DNA of 64,000 bases from Imbricaverruca yamaguchii. Lineage: Eukaryota; Arthropoda; Thecostraca; Neoverrucidae. The translations under genes and the position numbers were made by a program. Below, in pieces: positions 1 through 11,324 of this stretch. The stretch is taken from the NCBI GenBank assembly GCA_034440575.1, contig JAOTOL010001214.1, positions 186,001 through 250,000 on the forward strand, written 5' to 3'. The notes below the pieces were generated by a model. It made no database searches and was not told where the DNA came from. It saw nothing but the letters and a program-made list of their open reading frames with translations. The stretch's first letter is position 1; every line of letters starts with the position of its first letter.

Positions 1-1554
1 TTACCCCCTTTGAAGCTTCACCACTTCCTCCATTACTCATTTATTTTCCTGTTCCAAAACTCCGCTTATTCTGTATTTCAATCCAGAAAAACTCCGCTTA
101 TTCTGTGTAAGTCTTAGCTTTTTAACACTTGATGACGATCAGAAAGCATAACACTCAATGAACGATACAGCATGTGCCTACTCCCTGATAATGGTGCGTT
201 ACGTTCGTCTCGTTGCACAGCTATGTACGTCATGCACACGAATGTTCGAGCAGCATTCGTTTGCACAGCGTCATGAGCATGGAGTTAGTGCCCACCCGGC
301 CTTGGCAGGTGACTCCACTAAGATAGAGACGGGCCGCGCGTCGCGCAGCTGTAAAGCGGAAGTGCCACCATATCTTCCCATGGGTGCGCTTTTCAGTTCA
401 AGGACTGCGAATGACGCGGGCTGTGCTATCGTGAGTGGTCTCACTGCTGCGACGTTTACACTGTCCGCACATGTAATCGTCGACTCGCAGCCGGCTGTTG
501 TTAGAAACTCGATGTGCATCGTTAAGGTGTGGAATGGAAATGGTCACACGATGTGGCTGATACTGCGCCGAAGGGGGAAGCCGGCAAGCCTTGCACTTGT
601 GCACTTCCCTTTATTACCACATATATAAAAAGGCAATCAATGCCTTCTTCGGGCTTAAGTGACAGCAAGTATGGGATGTCATTAATGCTAACAAGCTCAG
701 AACATTGAAAAGGTGCCTGGTGTTTTGGGAGTCATCAGCAAGAAATTATCCGTGGGAGGAAGTGATAGTTTCTAGGCTCAGGGTAGGCCACATATACACC
801 GCTCATTAGTTGCCTGTTGATGAAGGAGTCGAAGCCCATCTGTGACCATTATGACGGACCGTTTACAACGTGTCCATGCTCTGTTGTAATGTCCCCGCTC
901 TGGAGTACAGGAGAAACATATTTCTTTTGACGACGTGCTGTCTCGCTTAACACGGCATTGTCCGGGGAATGAATTCTGCCCCCCGTGGAATATTTGCGAT
1001 AACTTGAAGAGTATTCGCGATAACTTGGAAACGGGGTGAGATATCCGTACACTATTTGCAATAGTTGTCAATTGATCAATTATATGTCTCTTGCTGAAGT
1101 GAAAACTATAAGGTCACGATGGTTCAGGGCACCGTAACGACATCTTCACAGAGTTTTTACAATAACGCATCGGTGCGCACAAATGGTCATAGCATCCAAG
1201 CAAATGGACATATTTGATGTCGGTAACGGCAAGCGTGATAAAATCAGTAGGTACCTGACATTTGGTGGTGTTTTGTTTTTATCTTCAATATTGACATGTA
1301 GGCATGCCAAAGTAAAAACAATATTGATGTAAAAGGACTGACAAACGTCCTACCATGAGATACAAAATGTTCAAGAAGTGAAAAAGCTGTAGAAGACATG
1401 GCTACGACGAACGTCTGTACGTTGTCCCTAGTTATCTTGGTCTGTACCACATTGTAGGCAATTATCTATAGCAATGAGTGGGTTATGGCTTGAAATTTAC
1501 CACAGTGCGTTGCACGTGGGCGCAGGCGTATGGCCGCAGCGGGTTGACTGTTCC
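1..1554. other. No supported gene; unique sequence
   Basis: I see mixed-composition DNA without a recognisable coding domain, tRNA-like element or array. An open frame of 156 codons on the + strand (158-628) and overlapping minus-strand frames show no family resemblance and no splice-site context, so I do not call them. The stretch may be intron or 5' flank of the galactosyltransferase gene, whose N-terminal exons are not visible in the window. Confidence 0.5.
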
Positions 1555-2540
1555 GCTGTGCGGTGCGGTGCGGTGGTGTCAGTGGTGTCAGTGGTGGTGG
1601 TGTCGGTGGTGTCAGTGGTGGTGTCGGGTCAGTGTCAGTAGTGGTAGCGGTCACTCGAGGGGCAGCTGAGGCGCCTCGCACCTAGTGGTGTCAGTGGTGT
1701 CAGTAGTGGTGGTGTCGGTGGTGTCGGTAGTGGTGGTGTCGGTAGTGGTGGTGTCGGTGGTGTCGGTAGTGGTGGTGTCGGTGGCATTAGCGGTGGTAGT
1801 GGTGGCTCGGGGGGCAGCTGCGCCACCTGACACCTGATGGTGTCGGTGGTGTCAGTGGTGTCAGTAGTGGTGGCTCGGGGGGCAGCTGCGCCACCTGACA
1901 CCTGATGGTGTCAGTGGTGTCAGTGGTGTCAGTAGTGGTAGCTCAGGGACAGCTGCGCCACCTGACACCTGATGGTGTCAGTTGTGTCAGTGGTGTCAGT
2001 AGTGGTAGCTCAGGGACAGCTGCGCCACCTGACACCTGATGGTGTCAGTGGTGTCAGTGGTGTCAGTAGTGGCGGGTCGGGGGCAGCTGCGCCACCTGAC
2101 ACCTGATTGTCATTGTAGTGGTGTCAGTAGCGGTGGCTCAGGACAGCGCACCTGACACCTGATGGTGTCAGTGGTGTAGTGGTGTCAGTAGCGGTGGCTC
2201 GGAGCTGCGCACCTGATACCTGATGGTGTCAGTTGTGTCAGTGGTGTCAGTAGCGGTGGCTCACAGCTGCGCCACCCGACACCTAAGGGGGAGTGGGGGG
2301 AGTGGGGGGGTCGTAGGGTGGCTCAGGGACAGCTGCGCCACCTGACACCTGATGGTGTCAGTGGTGTCAGTGGTGTCAGTAGTGGTGGCTCGGGGGCAGC
2401 TGCGCCACTGAACCTGATGCATTAGTGGTGTAGTAGCAGTGGCTCGGGGCAGCGCACCTGACACCTGATGGTGTCATTTTTTTGTTGTCCGGACAGCTGC
2501 CCACCTGACACCTGATGGTGTCAGTGGTGTCATGGTGTCG
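1555..2540. repeat. Composite GT-rich minisatellite
   Basis: A degenerate array built from short GGTGTCAGT-type subunits that are interrupted at intervals by a block reading GGGCAGCTGCGCCACCTGAC and then CTGATGG. The block recurs every 70-90 bases, so the array has a higher-order period. The long proline/threonine-rich open frames on the minus strand exist because the repeat lacks stop codons; I do not regard them as genes. Confidence 0.85.
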
Positions 2541-2569
2541 TGTCGTCGTAGTGTGCTGTCGCTGTCGCA

Positions 2570-2587
2570 TGTGTCGCTGTCAGTGTC

Positions 2588-2670
<83 letters not shown>

Positions 2671-2675
2671 GCTGT
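2570..2675. repeat. Hexanucleotide microsatellite (GTCGCT)n
   Basis: About 16 nearly perfect copies of a six-base unit follow the composite minisatellite directly. The unit encodes Ser-Asp or Arg-Cys dipeptides in different frames, which explains the simple open frames crossing it. A run of 12 or more G residues lies about 65 bases downstream. Confidence 0.9.
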
Positions 2676-3929
2676 CGTCGCTGTTGCTGCCCTAATGTGT
2701 GCGGCTTGTGCAGGCGACTCGGAACCAAACACGCAGCCAAGGGGGGGGGGGGGGCGAAAGATCGCATGTCTCGGAGATGTTGAATGTCATTCAGTTCATT
2801 CCTATCAGTGGAATAGTTTTCGAGCTGTGCATATTTTTATATAGTACGCCTGATACGACCTTCGCCTTCCTGTCCCTCCCTTCGCCTTGCCAGTTGAAGC
2901 CAGCAAGGCTGCACGCATAACAGATGCCTGAAGCACATGTGAATTATAAACGCCATTTGAATAGTCTGACATTCCATTGCAAATCATGATAGTGCATTCA
3001 TCCGCTCATTCGCCATCGAGATAATCTATTTGACACTGGCACGCACAAAGCCTATGAACAAGTAACGGCGCTTGCGAACGTGCCCGATATTCGAAATGAC
3101 GTTTAAGCACTATCACTTCACGCTTGCATGGTTCAAATTAGAGTAGCTATGGCCAAGGTTACAGCTCTCATTTGGATTGTACTTGAGCTTGACCTGTGAC
3201 CGTAATACGGACTGAACACAAAATTTCCTGAGCTCTACGATCTCATGCTACGGTGCTATTGACTACCATTTGCATTTTTTAAATCGCCCCAGTCGTTATT
3301 GAGATATGCAGGGGGAGATATTCCTCCGGTCATCAGTGTGCGGCGGAGGGGAGCGTTACATGTTAACCTTTCTGACATTTTAGGTGACGATTCGCGAAAC
3401 ATCCAGACTGGTAGATAATCTCACTATATCCCAGACATAATATCTACTGTCATCTGCCCGTCGGCTAATTATTTGCTGACTGGCTGACGGAAGTTCATTT
3501 GGTCTGACGAAAGGGAAACCTGAAATGCAATCCTTTGTCATGTTTGGAACATTTTTAGTCTGATGTAGGCGAATATTACGGCCATTAAGTTTTGATTTCA
3601 ATAAACATCAAGCTTAGCGTATATTCCGAAGCCAGTTCTGTTCGACAAATATAGTCACAGGACTATTTTTTGTTCAACTCCTCTCTAGCACAATGCTTGA
3701 GCCCAGCTGACAACCATGGCTGTGAGACAGTGTAGTTAATATCTGTTCCCGTAACAATGCTGATCTGTGTTGGCGGCTACGTCGAACCCTCCGCCCCTTC
3801 CCCAAAGTAGATAGTAACCCTGGGTTCCAACCGACGTTCCTCCACAACCACCAGTCACCATGGTAAGACCGTTATGCTCTGTAGCCAGCACACGGGTAAC
3901 GGCGAGCTCTGACGACCCGCTGTCGGCAG
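2676..3929. other. Unique sequence, probable intron
   Basis: I see no coding domain, RNA gene or array. The segment ends at an acceptor (CAG at 3927-3929) for the first recognisable galactosyltransferase exon, so at least its 3' part is probably intron. Confidence 0.5.
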
Positions 3930-4120
3930 GAAGATCATCAAGATGGACGACGACATCGTGTACGACGTGTTCCAGCTGCTGAAAGTGCTGGCTCTCATCC
4001 CCGACACCAACTACCTGGGAGGCAACATCTTCTACCACGCGGCGCCGTTCCGGGGAGACTCCAAGTGGCGCGTGTCTCTGCAGGACTGGCCTCGAAGCGT
4101 GTACCCACCTTATCTATCAG
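3930..4120 (+). CDS. Beta-1,3-galactosyltransferase-like, DDD exon (partial gene)
   Basis: This internal exon encodes about 63 residues of a glycosyltransferase family 31 (beta-1,3-galactosyl/GlcNAc-transferase) domain. Such enzymes are Golgi type II membrane proteins that move galactose from UDP-galactose to an acceptor glycan. KMDDDIVYDVFQLLKVL carries the DxD-type motif that binds the metal and nucleotide sugar, and KWRVSLQDWPRSVYPPYLSG matches the family's KW-S...YPPY-SG block. The acceptor is CAG at 3927-3929 and the donor is GTATCG at 4121; the exon leaves one base (phase 1). The cytoplasmic tail, membrane anchor and N-terminal catalytic part should lie in upstream exons that I could not find in this window. 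Family assignment is strong; the exact acceptor sugar cannot be told from sequence. Confidence 0.85.
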
Positions 4121-4435
4121 GTATCGCCAGACCACGCAGTTTGCACTTCCATATGGCCGGTGTAGTTCACACGTCTATCAAATGCAACCTCCCCTAGGTG
4201 TATTTCTGCAATTCATGATGCGCCTCCATTCGAGTGCGGGAGTCGTATCCATCCCGTAGGTCCATGTTGATGGATCTTACGGGCCAGACGACGATGATTA
4301 ACATAAGCATATTTGCCGTGGTGATAAAAGCCTCTGCCTTTTTATCCTTTAAAAAATATTCACTGCATACGCATGCATAAAGTACCTTCACCTGGTATAT
4401 TATAAGGATATCATATACGTGCAATAAACTGAAGA

Positions 4436-4660
4436 ATGGTATGTGTGTGCAATTGCATTGGTATACGCAATTGCAATTGCATATGCAGTTGTATAATTGT
4501 ATGTGCAATTGCATATACAATTATCATATCAAATATTGTAACCTCTACTACAGGGTCGCTTTATATCACATACCCCCATTACATGATGACTTTATATCAC
4601 ATACCCCATTACATGATGGCTTTATATCACATACCCCCATTACATGATGGCTGTATGTGA
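4436..4660. repeat. Two short tandem arrays in galactosyltransferase intron
   Basis: At 4440-4530 there are several copies of a GCAATTGCAT-like palindromic unit. At 4557-4655 three copies of a unit of about 31 bases contain TATATCACATACCCCATTAC. No coding function is suggested. Confidence 0.7.
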
Positions 4661-4737
4661 TGATCTATGTTACAGGGTGGCTACACATTTTGACCTCTGT
4701 TGCAGGATGGCAATGTAGGGTGTGACTTCTTATTGTA

Positions 4738-4985
4738 GTCTGGAGTCGTCTGCCTGTCTGGTAGGGTGAGGTGTCTTTTGTGGTGGTCTGGAGTCGTCTG
4801 CCTGTCTGGTAGGGTGGGGTGTCTTCTTGTGGTGGTCTGGAGTCGTCTGCCTGTCTGGTAGGGTGGGGTGTCTTCTTGTGGTGGTCTGGAGTCGTCTGCC
4901 TGTCTGGTAGGGTGGGGTGTCTTCTTGTGGTGGTCTGGAGTCGTCTGCCTGTCTGGTGGGGCAGACGGAGTCTCGTCTTCTCGTG
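4738..4985. repeat. 49-bp minisatellite, 5 copies
   Basis: Five near-identical 49-bp units begin TCTGGAGTCGTCTGCCTGTC and end TTGTGGTGG. The array lies in the galactosyltransferase intron. Unlike the 42-bp array further downstream, it shows no relation to an exon boundary. Confidence 0.9.
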
Positions 4986-5404
4986 GACAAAGGCCTGGAG
5001 TCCGACAGCGGCCTTAGATGGCTATGGTGTGAGGTGGCCAGAGTCTCGTTCGTCTTTTCGTCGTTCGTCTTGGGTGCTGCGTTGTCTGATCTTCGCTTCG
5101 TAGTCGTAGTCTGTCTTGTAGCCGGACTGATTAGGGCCTGGAGTCGAGCGGCGGCCTTGGATAGGCTACGGTGTGTGAAATTACGTGGAAATTTAACAAA
5201 GCATGACATCTGATTACTTTCCGGGTTCCCCTGCTGTATCGTTGTGGTTACGCCACCAGGTCGTACGTCGAACGTGTGCAATTATTTCGACTTTAACAGT
5301 TGTCGATCAAATTCAGGTCGTGTTTTGAACACGCATACAATGTGCGACATTTCGCCTATTAGACGTGGGTTCGAATCTCAGCAGCTGCGAGATGAGCTCC
5401 GAAC

Positions 5405-6362
5405 CAACTGGACTCGTCTCACTCTCTCCCAACTAACTTACTCGTCTCACTCTCTCCCAACTAACTTACTCGTCTCACTCTCTCCCAACTAACTTACTCG
5501 TCTCACTCTCTCCCAACTAACTCACTCGTCTCACTCTCTCCCAACTAACTTACTCGTCTCAATCTCTCCCAACTAACTTACTCGTCTCACTCTCTCCCAA
5601 CTAACTCACTCGTCTCACTCTCTCCCAACTAACTCACTGTCCACCCCCCATACTCGTCTCACTCTCTCCCAACTAACTCACTCGTCTCACTCTCTCCCAA
5701 CTAACTCACTCGTCTCACTCTCTCCCAACTAACTCACTCGTCTCACTCTCTCCCAACTAACTCACTCGTCTCACTCTCTCCCAACTAACTCACTCGTCTC
5801 ACTCTCTCCCAACTAACTCACTCGTCTCACTCTCTCCCAACTAACTCACTCGTCTCACTCTCTCCCAACTAACTCACTCGTCTCACTCTCTCCCAACTAA
5901 CTCACTCGTCTCACTCTCTCCCAACTAACTTACTCGTCTCACTCTCTCCCAACTAACTCACTCGTCTCACTCTCTCCCAACTAACTCTACTCGTCTCACT
6001 CTCTCCCAACTAACTCTCTCCCAACTAACTTACTCGTCTCACTCTCTCCCAACTAACTCACTCGTCTCACTCTCTCCCAACTAACTCACTCGTCTCACTC
6101 TCTCCCAACTAACCCACTCGTCTCACTCTCTCCCAACTAACTCACTCGTCTCACTCTCTCCCAACTAACTTACTCGTCTCACTCTCTCCCAACTAACTTA
6201 CTCGTCTCACTCTCTCCCAACTAACTCACTCGTCTCACTCTCTCCCAACTAACTCACTCGTCTCACTCTCTCCCAACTAACTTACTCGTCTCACTCTCTC
6301 CCAACTAACTTACTCGTCTCACTCTCTCCCAACTAACTTATTCGTCTCACTCTCTCCCAACT
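5405..6362. repeat. 28-bp minisatellite, about 34 copies
   Basis: A highly homogeneous array of a 28-bp unit containing CTCACTCGTCTCACTCTCTC, with CTCACT alternating with CTTACT. One copy is broken by an insertion of the type CACCCCCCATA near 5643. The strand is strongly pyrimidine-rich (CT-rich on +). It lies in the galactosyltransferase intron. Confidence 0.95.
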
Positions 6363-6484
6363 GACTGACCCGCTCTGACGGACTGTTCCAGACTGACGAC
6401 CCCCTGATTGAAGCCGTCGCAGAGCTTAAATGCCATCCCTTGGCGCCATGCGACGCACTCATTTTCTTTGTGGTTCATAGCCTA

Positions 6485-6950
6485 CCTGGTGACTGCTGGT
6501 GACTGCTGGTGACTGCTGGTGACTGCTTGGTGACTGTTTGGTGACTGCTTGTGAATGTTGGTGACTGTTGGTGATGCTGGTGACGATGGTGACGACTGGT
6601 GACTGCTTGGTGACGACTGGTGATGGCTGGTAACGCTGGTGACTGGTGACTATTGATTGGTGACTGCTTGGTGACGGCTGGTGACTACTTGGTGATGGCT
6701 GGTGGTGACTGGTGACTGCTGGTGACTGCTGATGATTGCTTGGTGACTGCTTGGTGACGGCTGGTGACTGCTGGTGACTGGTGGTGACTGCTGATGACTG
6801 CTTGGTGACTGCTTGGTGACTGCTTGTGACTGCTTGGCGACTGCTTGGCAACGCTGGTGACGGCTGGTGACTACTTGGTGATTGCTGGTGATGGCTGGTG
6901 ACGGCTGGTGACGGCTGGTGACGCTGGTGACTGGTGACTATTGATTGGTG
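6485..6950. repeat. Degenerate CTGGTGACTG minisatellite
   Basis: A run of 10-12-base units of the form CTGGTGACTG or CTTGGTGACTG covers about 465 bases. The Ser/Pro/His/Gln-rich open frame on the minus strand is a product of the repeat. Confidence 0.85.
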
Positions 6951-7196
6951 GTCGGCAGTTCTGGCTGTCCGGAGAAGTTGCTGACTTCTGGGCCACTGTG
7001 TCACCTGACCTGTCCCGCTAATGGTTGGGACGCCCGCCCACGTCCCCCGCTCGAGGTGGTCGACAGTCGGACAGGAAGGTTCTGCTTTCTTTTGACAGTC
7101 CCACTGCCAGTGGGTGGTGTGGGTGGTGGCAGCTCTCTGCGGCGGACGGGCCTCCGTATTTGTTGCATTATTTGCTGTCGTTGGCAGGCTTATATC

Positions 7197-7400
7197 CGTG
7201 GTGGCGCCTTAATGGTGGCGCCTTAATGATGACGCCTTAATGGCGGCACCTTAATGGTGGCGCCTTAATGATGACGCCTTAATGGCGGCACCTTAATGGT
7301 GGCACCTTAATGGTGGCGCCTTAATGATGACGCCTTAATGGCAGCACCTTAATGGCAGTACCTTAATGGTGGCGCCTGAATGGTGGCGCCTTAATGGCGT
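7197..7400. repeat. 14-bp minisatellite, about 14 copies
   Basis: Tandem 14-bp units alternate between GGTGGCGCCTTAAT, GATGACGCCTTAAT and GGCGGCACCTTAAT, giving a three-unit higher-order pattern. Confidence 0.85.
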
Positions 7401-7489
7401 CTACATTTCAGGTCGGTTGTATCTCTCTCGTGTCGGTCCGACTCCGGCTGTATGTGTTGAAAAATGTAAGCCGTTTCACAGCTACATAT

Positions 7490-7650
7490 TGGGGACAAGT
7501 AGTCCGGGGGTAAGTTGTCCGTCTCACAACAGAAAGTTTGTGGGTTCGAGTCTCATCTGTCGCCACTCTTCGCCCGCGACTAATCGGCGTGAGATTGGCG
7601 ACGCTACATGAGTCAACGGTCGGTGTGCCGTAAACAAATATCCAATCAAC
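7490..7650 (+). mobile_element. tRNA-derived SINE, family C, copy 1
   Basis: A B-box-like GGGTTCGAGTCTCA (about 7542) is followed by TCTGTCGCCACTCTTCGCCC and a tail ending near AAACAAATATCCAATCAACC. The same B-box and body recur near 45355, which defines a repeat family. The stretch TTGTCCGTCTCACAA just upstream could be an anticodon-arm remnant. The 5' limit is uncertain. Confidence 0.6.
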
Positions 7651-7879
7651 CACAGCTACATATTGTGAGCATTGCGATAAGGTGCCTTTATGTTGTGACT
7701 TTGTTGCAGGGTGGCTGTATGTTGGACCCTCTGTTGCAGTGTGTTGTTTGTTGCGATTTATGTTGCCGGGTTGCAGTATGTTGTGACCTCTGTTGCTGGA
7801 TGGACATGCTCCCGACCTTTGTTGGGGAGTGGCTGTATATTGTGATATCTGTTGCGGGGTAGCTGCATGTTGTGATCTC

Positions 7880-9697
7880 TATTAGTGTGGCTGTATATTG
7901 TGACGCCTGATGTGACCCCTGTTGCAGTGTGGCTGTATATTGTGACGCCTGATGTGGCCCCTGTTACAGGCTGGCTGTATATTGTGACGCCTGTTGTGGC
8001 CTCTGTTGCAGGCTGACTGTATATTGTGACCCCTGATGTGGCTCCTGTTGCAGGCTGGCTGTATATTGTGACGCCTGTTGTGGCCTCTGCTGCAGGCTGG
8101 CTGTATATTGTGACGCCTGATGTGACCCCTGTTGCAGGCTGGCTGTATATTGTGACGCCTGATGTGGCCTCTGCTGCAGGCTGGCTGTATATTGTGACGC
8201 CTGATGTGACCCCTGTTGCAGGCTGGCTGTATATTGTGACACCTGATGTGGCCTCTGCTGCAGGCTGGCTGTATATTGTGACGCCTGATGTGGTCCCTGT
8301 TGCAGTGTGGCTGTATATTGTGACGCCTGATGTGGCCCCTGTTGCAGGCTGGCTGTATATTGTGACACCTGATGTGGCCTCTGCTGCAGTGTGGCTGTAT
8401 ATTGTGACGCCTGATGTGGTCCCTGTTGCAGTGTGGCTGTATATTGTGACCCCTGATGTGGCTCCTGTTGCAGTGTGGCTGTATATTGTAACGCCTGGTG
8501 TGACCCCTGTTACAGGCTGGCTGTATATTGTGACACCTGATGTGGCCCCTGTTGCAGTGTGGCTGTATATTGTGACGCCTGATGTGGCCTCTGTTGCAGG
8601 CTGGCTGTATATTGTGACGCCTGATGTGGCCTCTGTTGCAGTGTGGCTGTATATTGTGACGCCTGATGTGGCCTCTGCTGCAGGCTGGCTGTATATTGTG
8701 ACGCCTGATGTGGCCCCTGTTGCAGTGTGGCTGTATATTGTGACGCCTGATGTGGCCTCTGTTACCGTGTGGCTGTATATTGTGACGCCTGATGTGGCCT
8801 CTGCTGCAGGCTGGCTGTATATTGTGACGCCTGATGTGGCCTCTGCTGCAGGCTGGCTGTATATTGTGACTTTAAGCCTGATGTGACCCCTGTTGCAGTG
8901 TGGCTGTATATTGTGACGCCTGATGTGGCCTCTGTTGTAGTGCTGGCTGTATATTGTGACGCCTGATGTGGCCTCTGCTGCAGGCTGGCTGTATATTGTG
9001 ACGCCTGATGTGGCCTCTGCTGCAGGCTGGCTGTATATTGTGACGCCTGATGTGGCCTCTGCTGCAGGCTGGCTGTATATTGTGACGCCTGATGTGGCCT
9101 CTGTTGCAGTGTGGCTGTATATTGTGACGCCTGATGTGGCCCCTGTTGCAGGCTGGCTGTATATTGTGACGCCTGATGTGGCCTCTGTTACAGGCTGGCT
9201 GTATATTGTGACGCCTGATGTGACCCCTGTTGCAGTGTGGCTGTATATTGTGACGCCTGGTGTGGCCTCTGCTGCAGGCTGGCTGTATATTGTGACGCCT
9301 GATGTGACCCCTGTTGCAGGCTGGCTGTATATTGTGACGCCTGATGTGGCCTCTGCTGCAGGCTGGCTGTATATTGTGACGCCTGATGTGACCCCTGTTG
9401 CAGTGTGGCTGTATATTGTGACGCCTGATGTGGCCTCTGCTGCAGGCTGGCTGTATATTGTGACGCCTGATGTGACCTCTGCTGCAGGCTGGCTGTATAT
9501 TGTGACGCCTGATGTGGCCCCTGTTGCAGTGTGGCTGTATATTGTGACGCCTGATGTGGCCCCTGTTACAGGCTGGCTGTATATTGTGACGCCTGATGTG
9601 GCCTCTGTTGCAGGCTGGCTGTATATTGTGACGCCTGATGTGGCCTCTGTTGCAGTGTGGCTGTATATTGTGACGCCTGATGTGGCCTCTGCTGCAG
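7880..9697 (+). repeat. 42-bp minisatellite made of a 3' splice site plus exon start, about 43 copies
   Basis: Each 42-bp unit starts GCTGGCTGTATATTGTGACG, continues CCTGATGTGGCC and ends in TCTGCTGCAG or TCTGTTGCAG. The last unit is continuous with the real galactosyltransferase exon at 9698, which opens with the same 32 bases. The unit is therefore the acceptor of this exon plus its first 32 coding bases. Because 42 is divisible by 3 and the unit has no in-frame stop, the whole array is open in frame with the exon, as repeats of a 14-residue GWLYIVTPDVASAA-like peptide. The 674-codon antisense frame is an artefact of the same property. Confidence 0.95.
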
Positions 9698-9839
9698 GCT
9701 GGCTGTATATTGTGACGCCTGATGTGGCCCGGAGTCTGGTACTGGAGTCGACAGTGGTGCCGTTCTTCTGGATCGACGACACCTACGTCACTGGCATCCT
9801 GGCGGAGCAAATACCCATCAGGGTCCGAGGATTCAAGAC
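9698..9839 (+). CDS. Beta-1,3-galactosyltransferase-like, WIDD exon
   Basis: This exon completes the catalytic domain begun at 3930-4120. Exon 1 leaves a single G, and joining it to GC-TGG here gives ...YPPYLSG-WLYIVTPDVARSL in frame. That matches the family pattern in which a conserved SG-G-Y segment precedes a helix. VPFFWIDDTYVTGILAE corresponds to the E/D-D-V-Y-V-G motif that closes the active site in glycosyltransferase family 31. The acceptor is CAG at 9695-9697 and belongs to the last unit of the 42-bp array. The donor is probably the GT at 9840-9841, giving phase 2; reading through instead reaches a stop at 9841-9843. The gene is active-looking, with no frameshift or missing motif in what can be seen. 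Confidence 0.85.
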
Positions 9840-9843
9840 GTAG

Positions 9844-10554
9844 GTTTTATTTTCGAAATCGCCCACCATTGTGCGCGATTTGGCGAAGTAAGATGATGCG
9901 TGTGGCGTACGTTCTGCGTTGCTTTTACATAGCTTGATGTTTCAGTTACAATAACTAGTGTTCTACATCTTTCACTGTTGTCTGCTCCTGGTGTCAGTTT
10001 TGTAACAGCCTCACTGCTGCGGAGCAGACCAGAGTGCAGTGGACCAGTAGCACGCACGCGACAATGGAGAACTGTGATCAGAGTGCCATTTGAGACCGCA
10101 ATAATTGCTCGCGAGGTCTCAATCCTAGTTGTGTGCCGTGTCAGTTGTTGCTATCCCTGCTCTGTTATGTGGAGTTGAATCATACCAAGAATCACAACCT
10201 GCTCCCCGATTCCCTCACATTTATCCCTCACGTTTCTTCCAGTCTAGTCGCACCAGATTCGCTGCCTAGCCAGCGTCATAGGGGGAAAGTCGTCAGCAAA
10301 ACCGACTTTGCCGATGCCGAAGCTGGTGTTGCAAAACAAGTTGCTGTTGGAAGGCGGGGAATAAAACCATGAAACAGGAAGCCGTGAAGATGTGATGAGT
10401 GGTGTTGCTTTTATTCAATCTGGCATTGCATATGCAATGTCATTCACACTACATTAGCTGCCAATTGTTCGCCCCATTCCAATCTGAACCCATCACCAGC
10501 ATTTCTTCATCAGATTGTATGTGCCTAATCTCTAATCTCGCCTCGTCATGTCGT
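9844..10554. other. Intronic unique sequence
   Basis: I see no further coding domain or repeat between the WIDD exon and the 57-bp array. The stretch is probably intron if the 10821 exon belongs to the same gene, or 3' flank if the stop at 9841 is used. Confidence 0.5.
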
Positions 10555-10800
10555 CAACTCAACCGACCAAAATCTCGGCCCCCACCGCCGGCGCCCGTGC
10601 CCTCCCCTGCACCACGGCCGACCGTGCTACCTCGGCCCCCACCGCCGGCGCCCGTGCCCTCCCCGGCACCACGGCCGACCGTGCTACCTCGGCCCCCACC
10701 GCCGGCGCCCGTGCCCTCCCCCTGCACCACGGCCGACCGTGCTACCTCGGCCCCCACCGCCGGCGCCCGTGCCCTCCCCGGCACCACGGCCGGCCCTGCT
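10555..10800. repeat. 57-bp GC-rich minisatellite, 4 copies
   Basis: About four copies of a 57-bp unit containing CTCGGCCCCCACCGCCGGCG and CCCGTGCCCTCCCC end 20 bases before the exon at 10821. Unlike the 42-bp array, the unit does not contain the acceptor. It is C-rich, so it could act as an extended polypyrimidine tract. A proline-rich frame is open through the array and into the exon, so a longer alternative exon cannot be excluded. Confidence 0.85.
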
Positions 10801-10820
10801 TATGACTCTCCGTCCAGCAG

Positions 10821-11040
10821 GTTGTTCGTGACGACGTCCGAGTGCATCAAGTACACGGTGCACCAGGACTTCAGCCTGGCCGCCGAGAGCGACCACGACA
10901 TCTTCCTGCCGGGCTTCCTGGTCGGCCCCACCGACAAGGACCTCGCCGCGCTCGAGAAGTTCAACGAACTGACGCGCTACTGCGCCAACCACACCTGCCA
11001 CACGAGGACTAGGTTTCGACTGTGTCAAAACCGGTTTTGA
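10821..11040 (+). CDS. Probable last exon of the galactosyltransferase-like gene
   Basis: The acceptor is a tandem CAG-CAG (10815-10820). Starting at 10821, the exon supplies one base to the two left by the WIDD exon and continues LFVTTSECIKYTVHQDFSLA, then a soluble, acidic stretch with DHDIFLPGFLVGPTDKDLAA, then LTRYCANHTCHTR, which contains an N-glycosylation sequon (NHT). Codon use is GC-rich like the other two exons. The frame ends at TGA 11038-11040; a donor at 11013 is an alternative. I do not recognise this tail in vertebrate family members, so its membership rests on frame, phase, spacing and composition rather than on homology. Confidence 0.55.
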
Positions 11041-11324
11041 CGAGGCGCCGGCCGTGCCGAGCCGGCCTCGAGGAGGCGGGCGTTCTCCGTCGACTGTGAT
11101 CGCGCGGTGGCGCGGGGCGTGGAGCGTGGAGCGCGGATGCCGCCGGAGGCTGTGCCGACCGTGCCGCGGTCCGGGCGTTCGACTGGTGGTGTTGAATTGG
11201 ACGCCCTGGTGCGGGGCGACCGACGGCAGGGGCTCAAACCGTGCTGGAGTCTGCTGCTGTGTGTCCGGCACGGCGAGTCGCCCTCGTGAGGGCGATCTGA
11301 TCCTGCGTGATGGCGATCTGATCC

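Noticed and set aside
158..628. A 156-codon + strand frame and its minus-strand shadows as a gene
   Set aside because: No recognisable domain, no splice or promoter context, and overlapping open frames on both strands.
5330..5400. tRNA-like GTGGGTTCGAATCTCAG
   Set aside because: Only a B-box-like sequence is visible, with no A box and no second copy of the flank; not enough to call a SINE.
7880..9697. A CRISPR array
   Set aside because: Units abut directly with no variable spacers, and the context is a eukaryotic intron. The same applies to the other regular arrays in the window.
7758..9782. A 674-codon minus-strand frame and several + strand frames through the 42-bp array as a repeat protein
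   Set aside because: The unit is 42 bp and stop-free, so frames stay open automatically. The only supported coding use is the last + strand unit, which forms the exon start.
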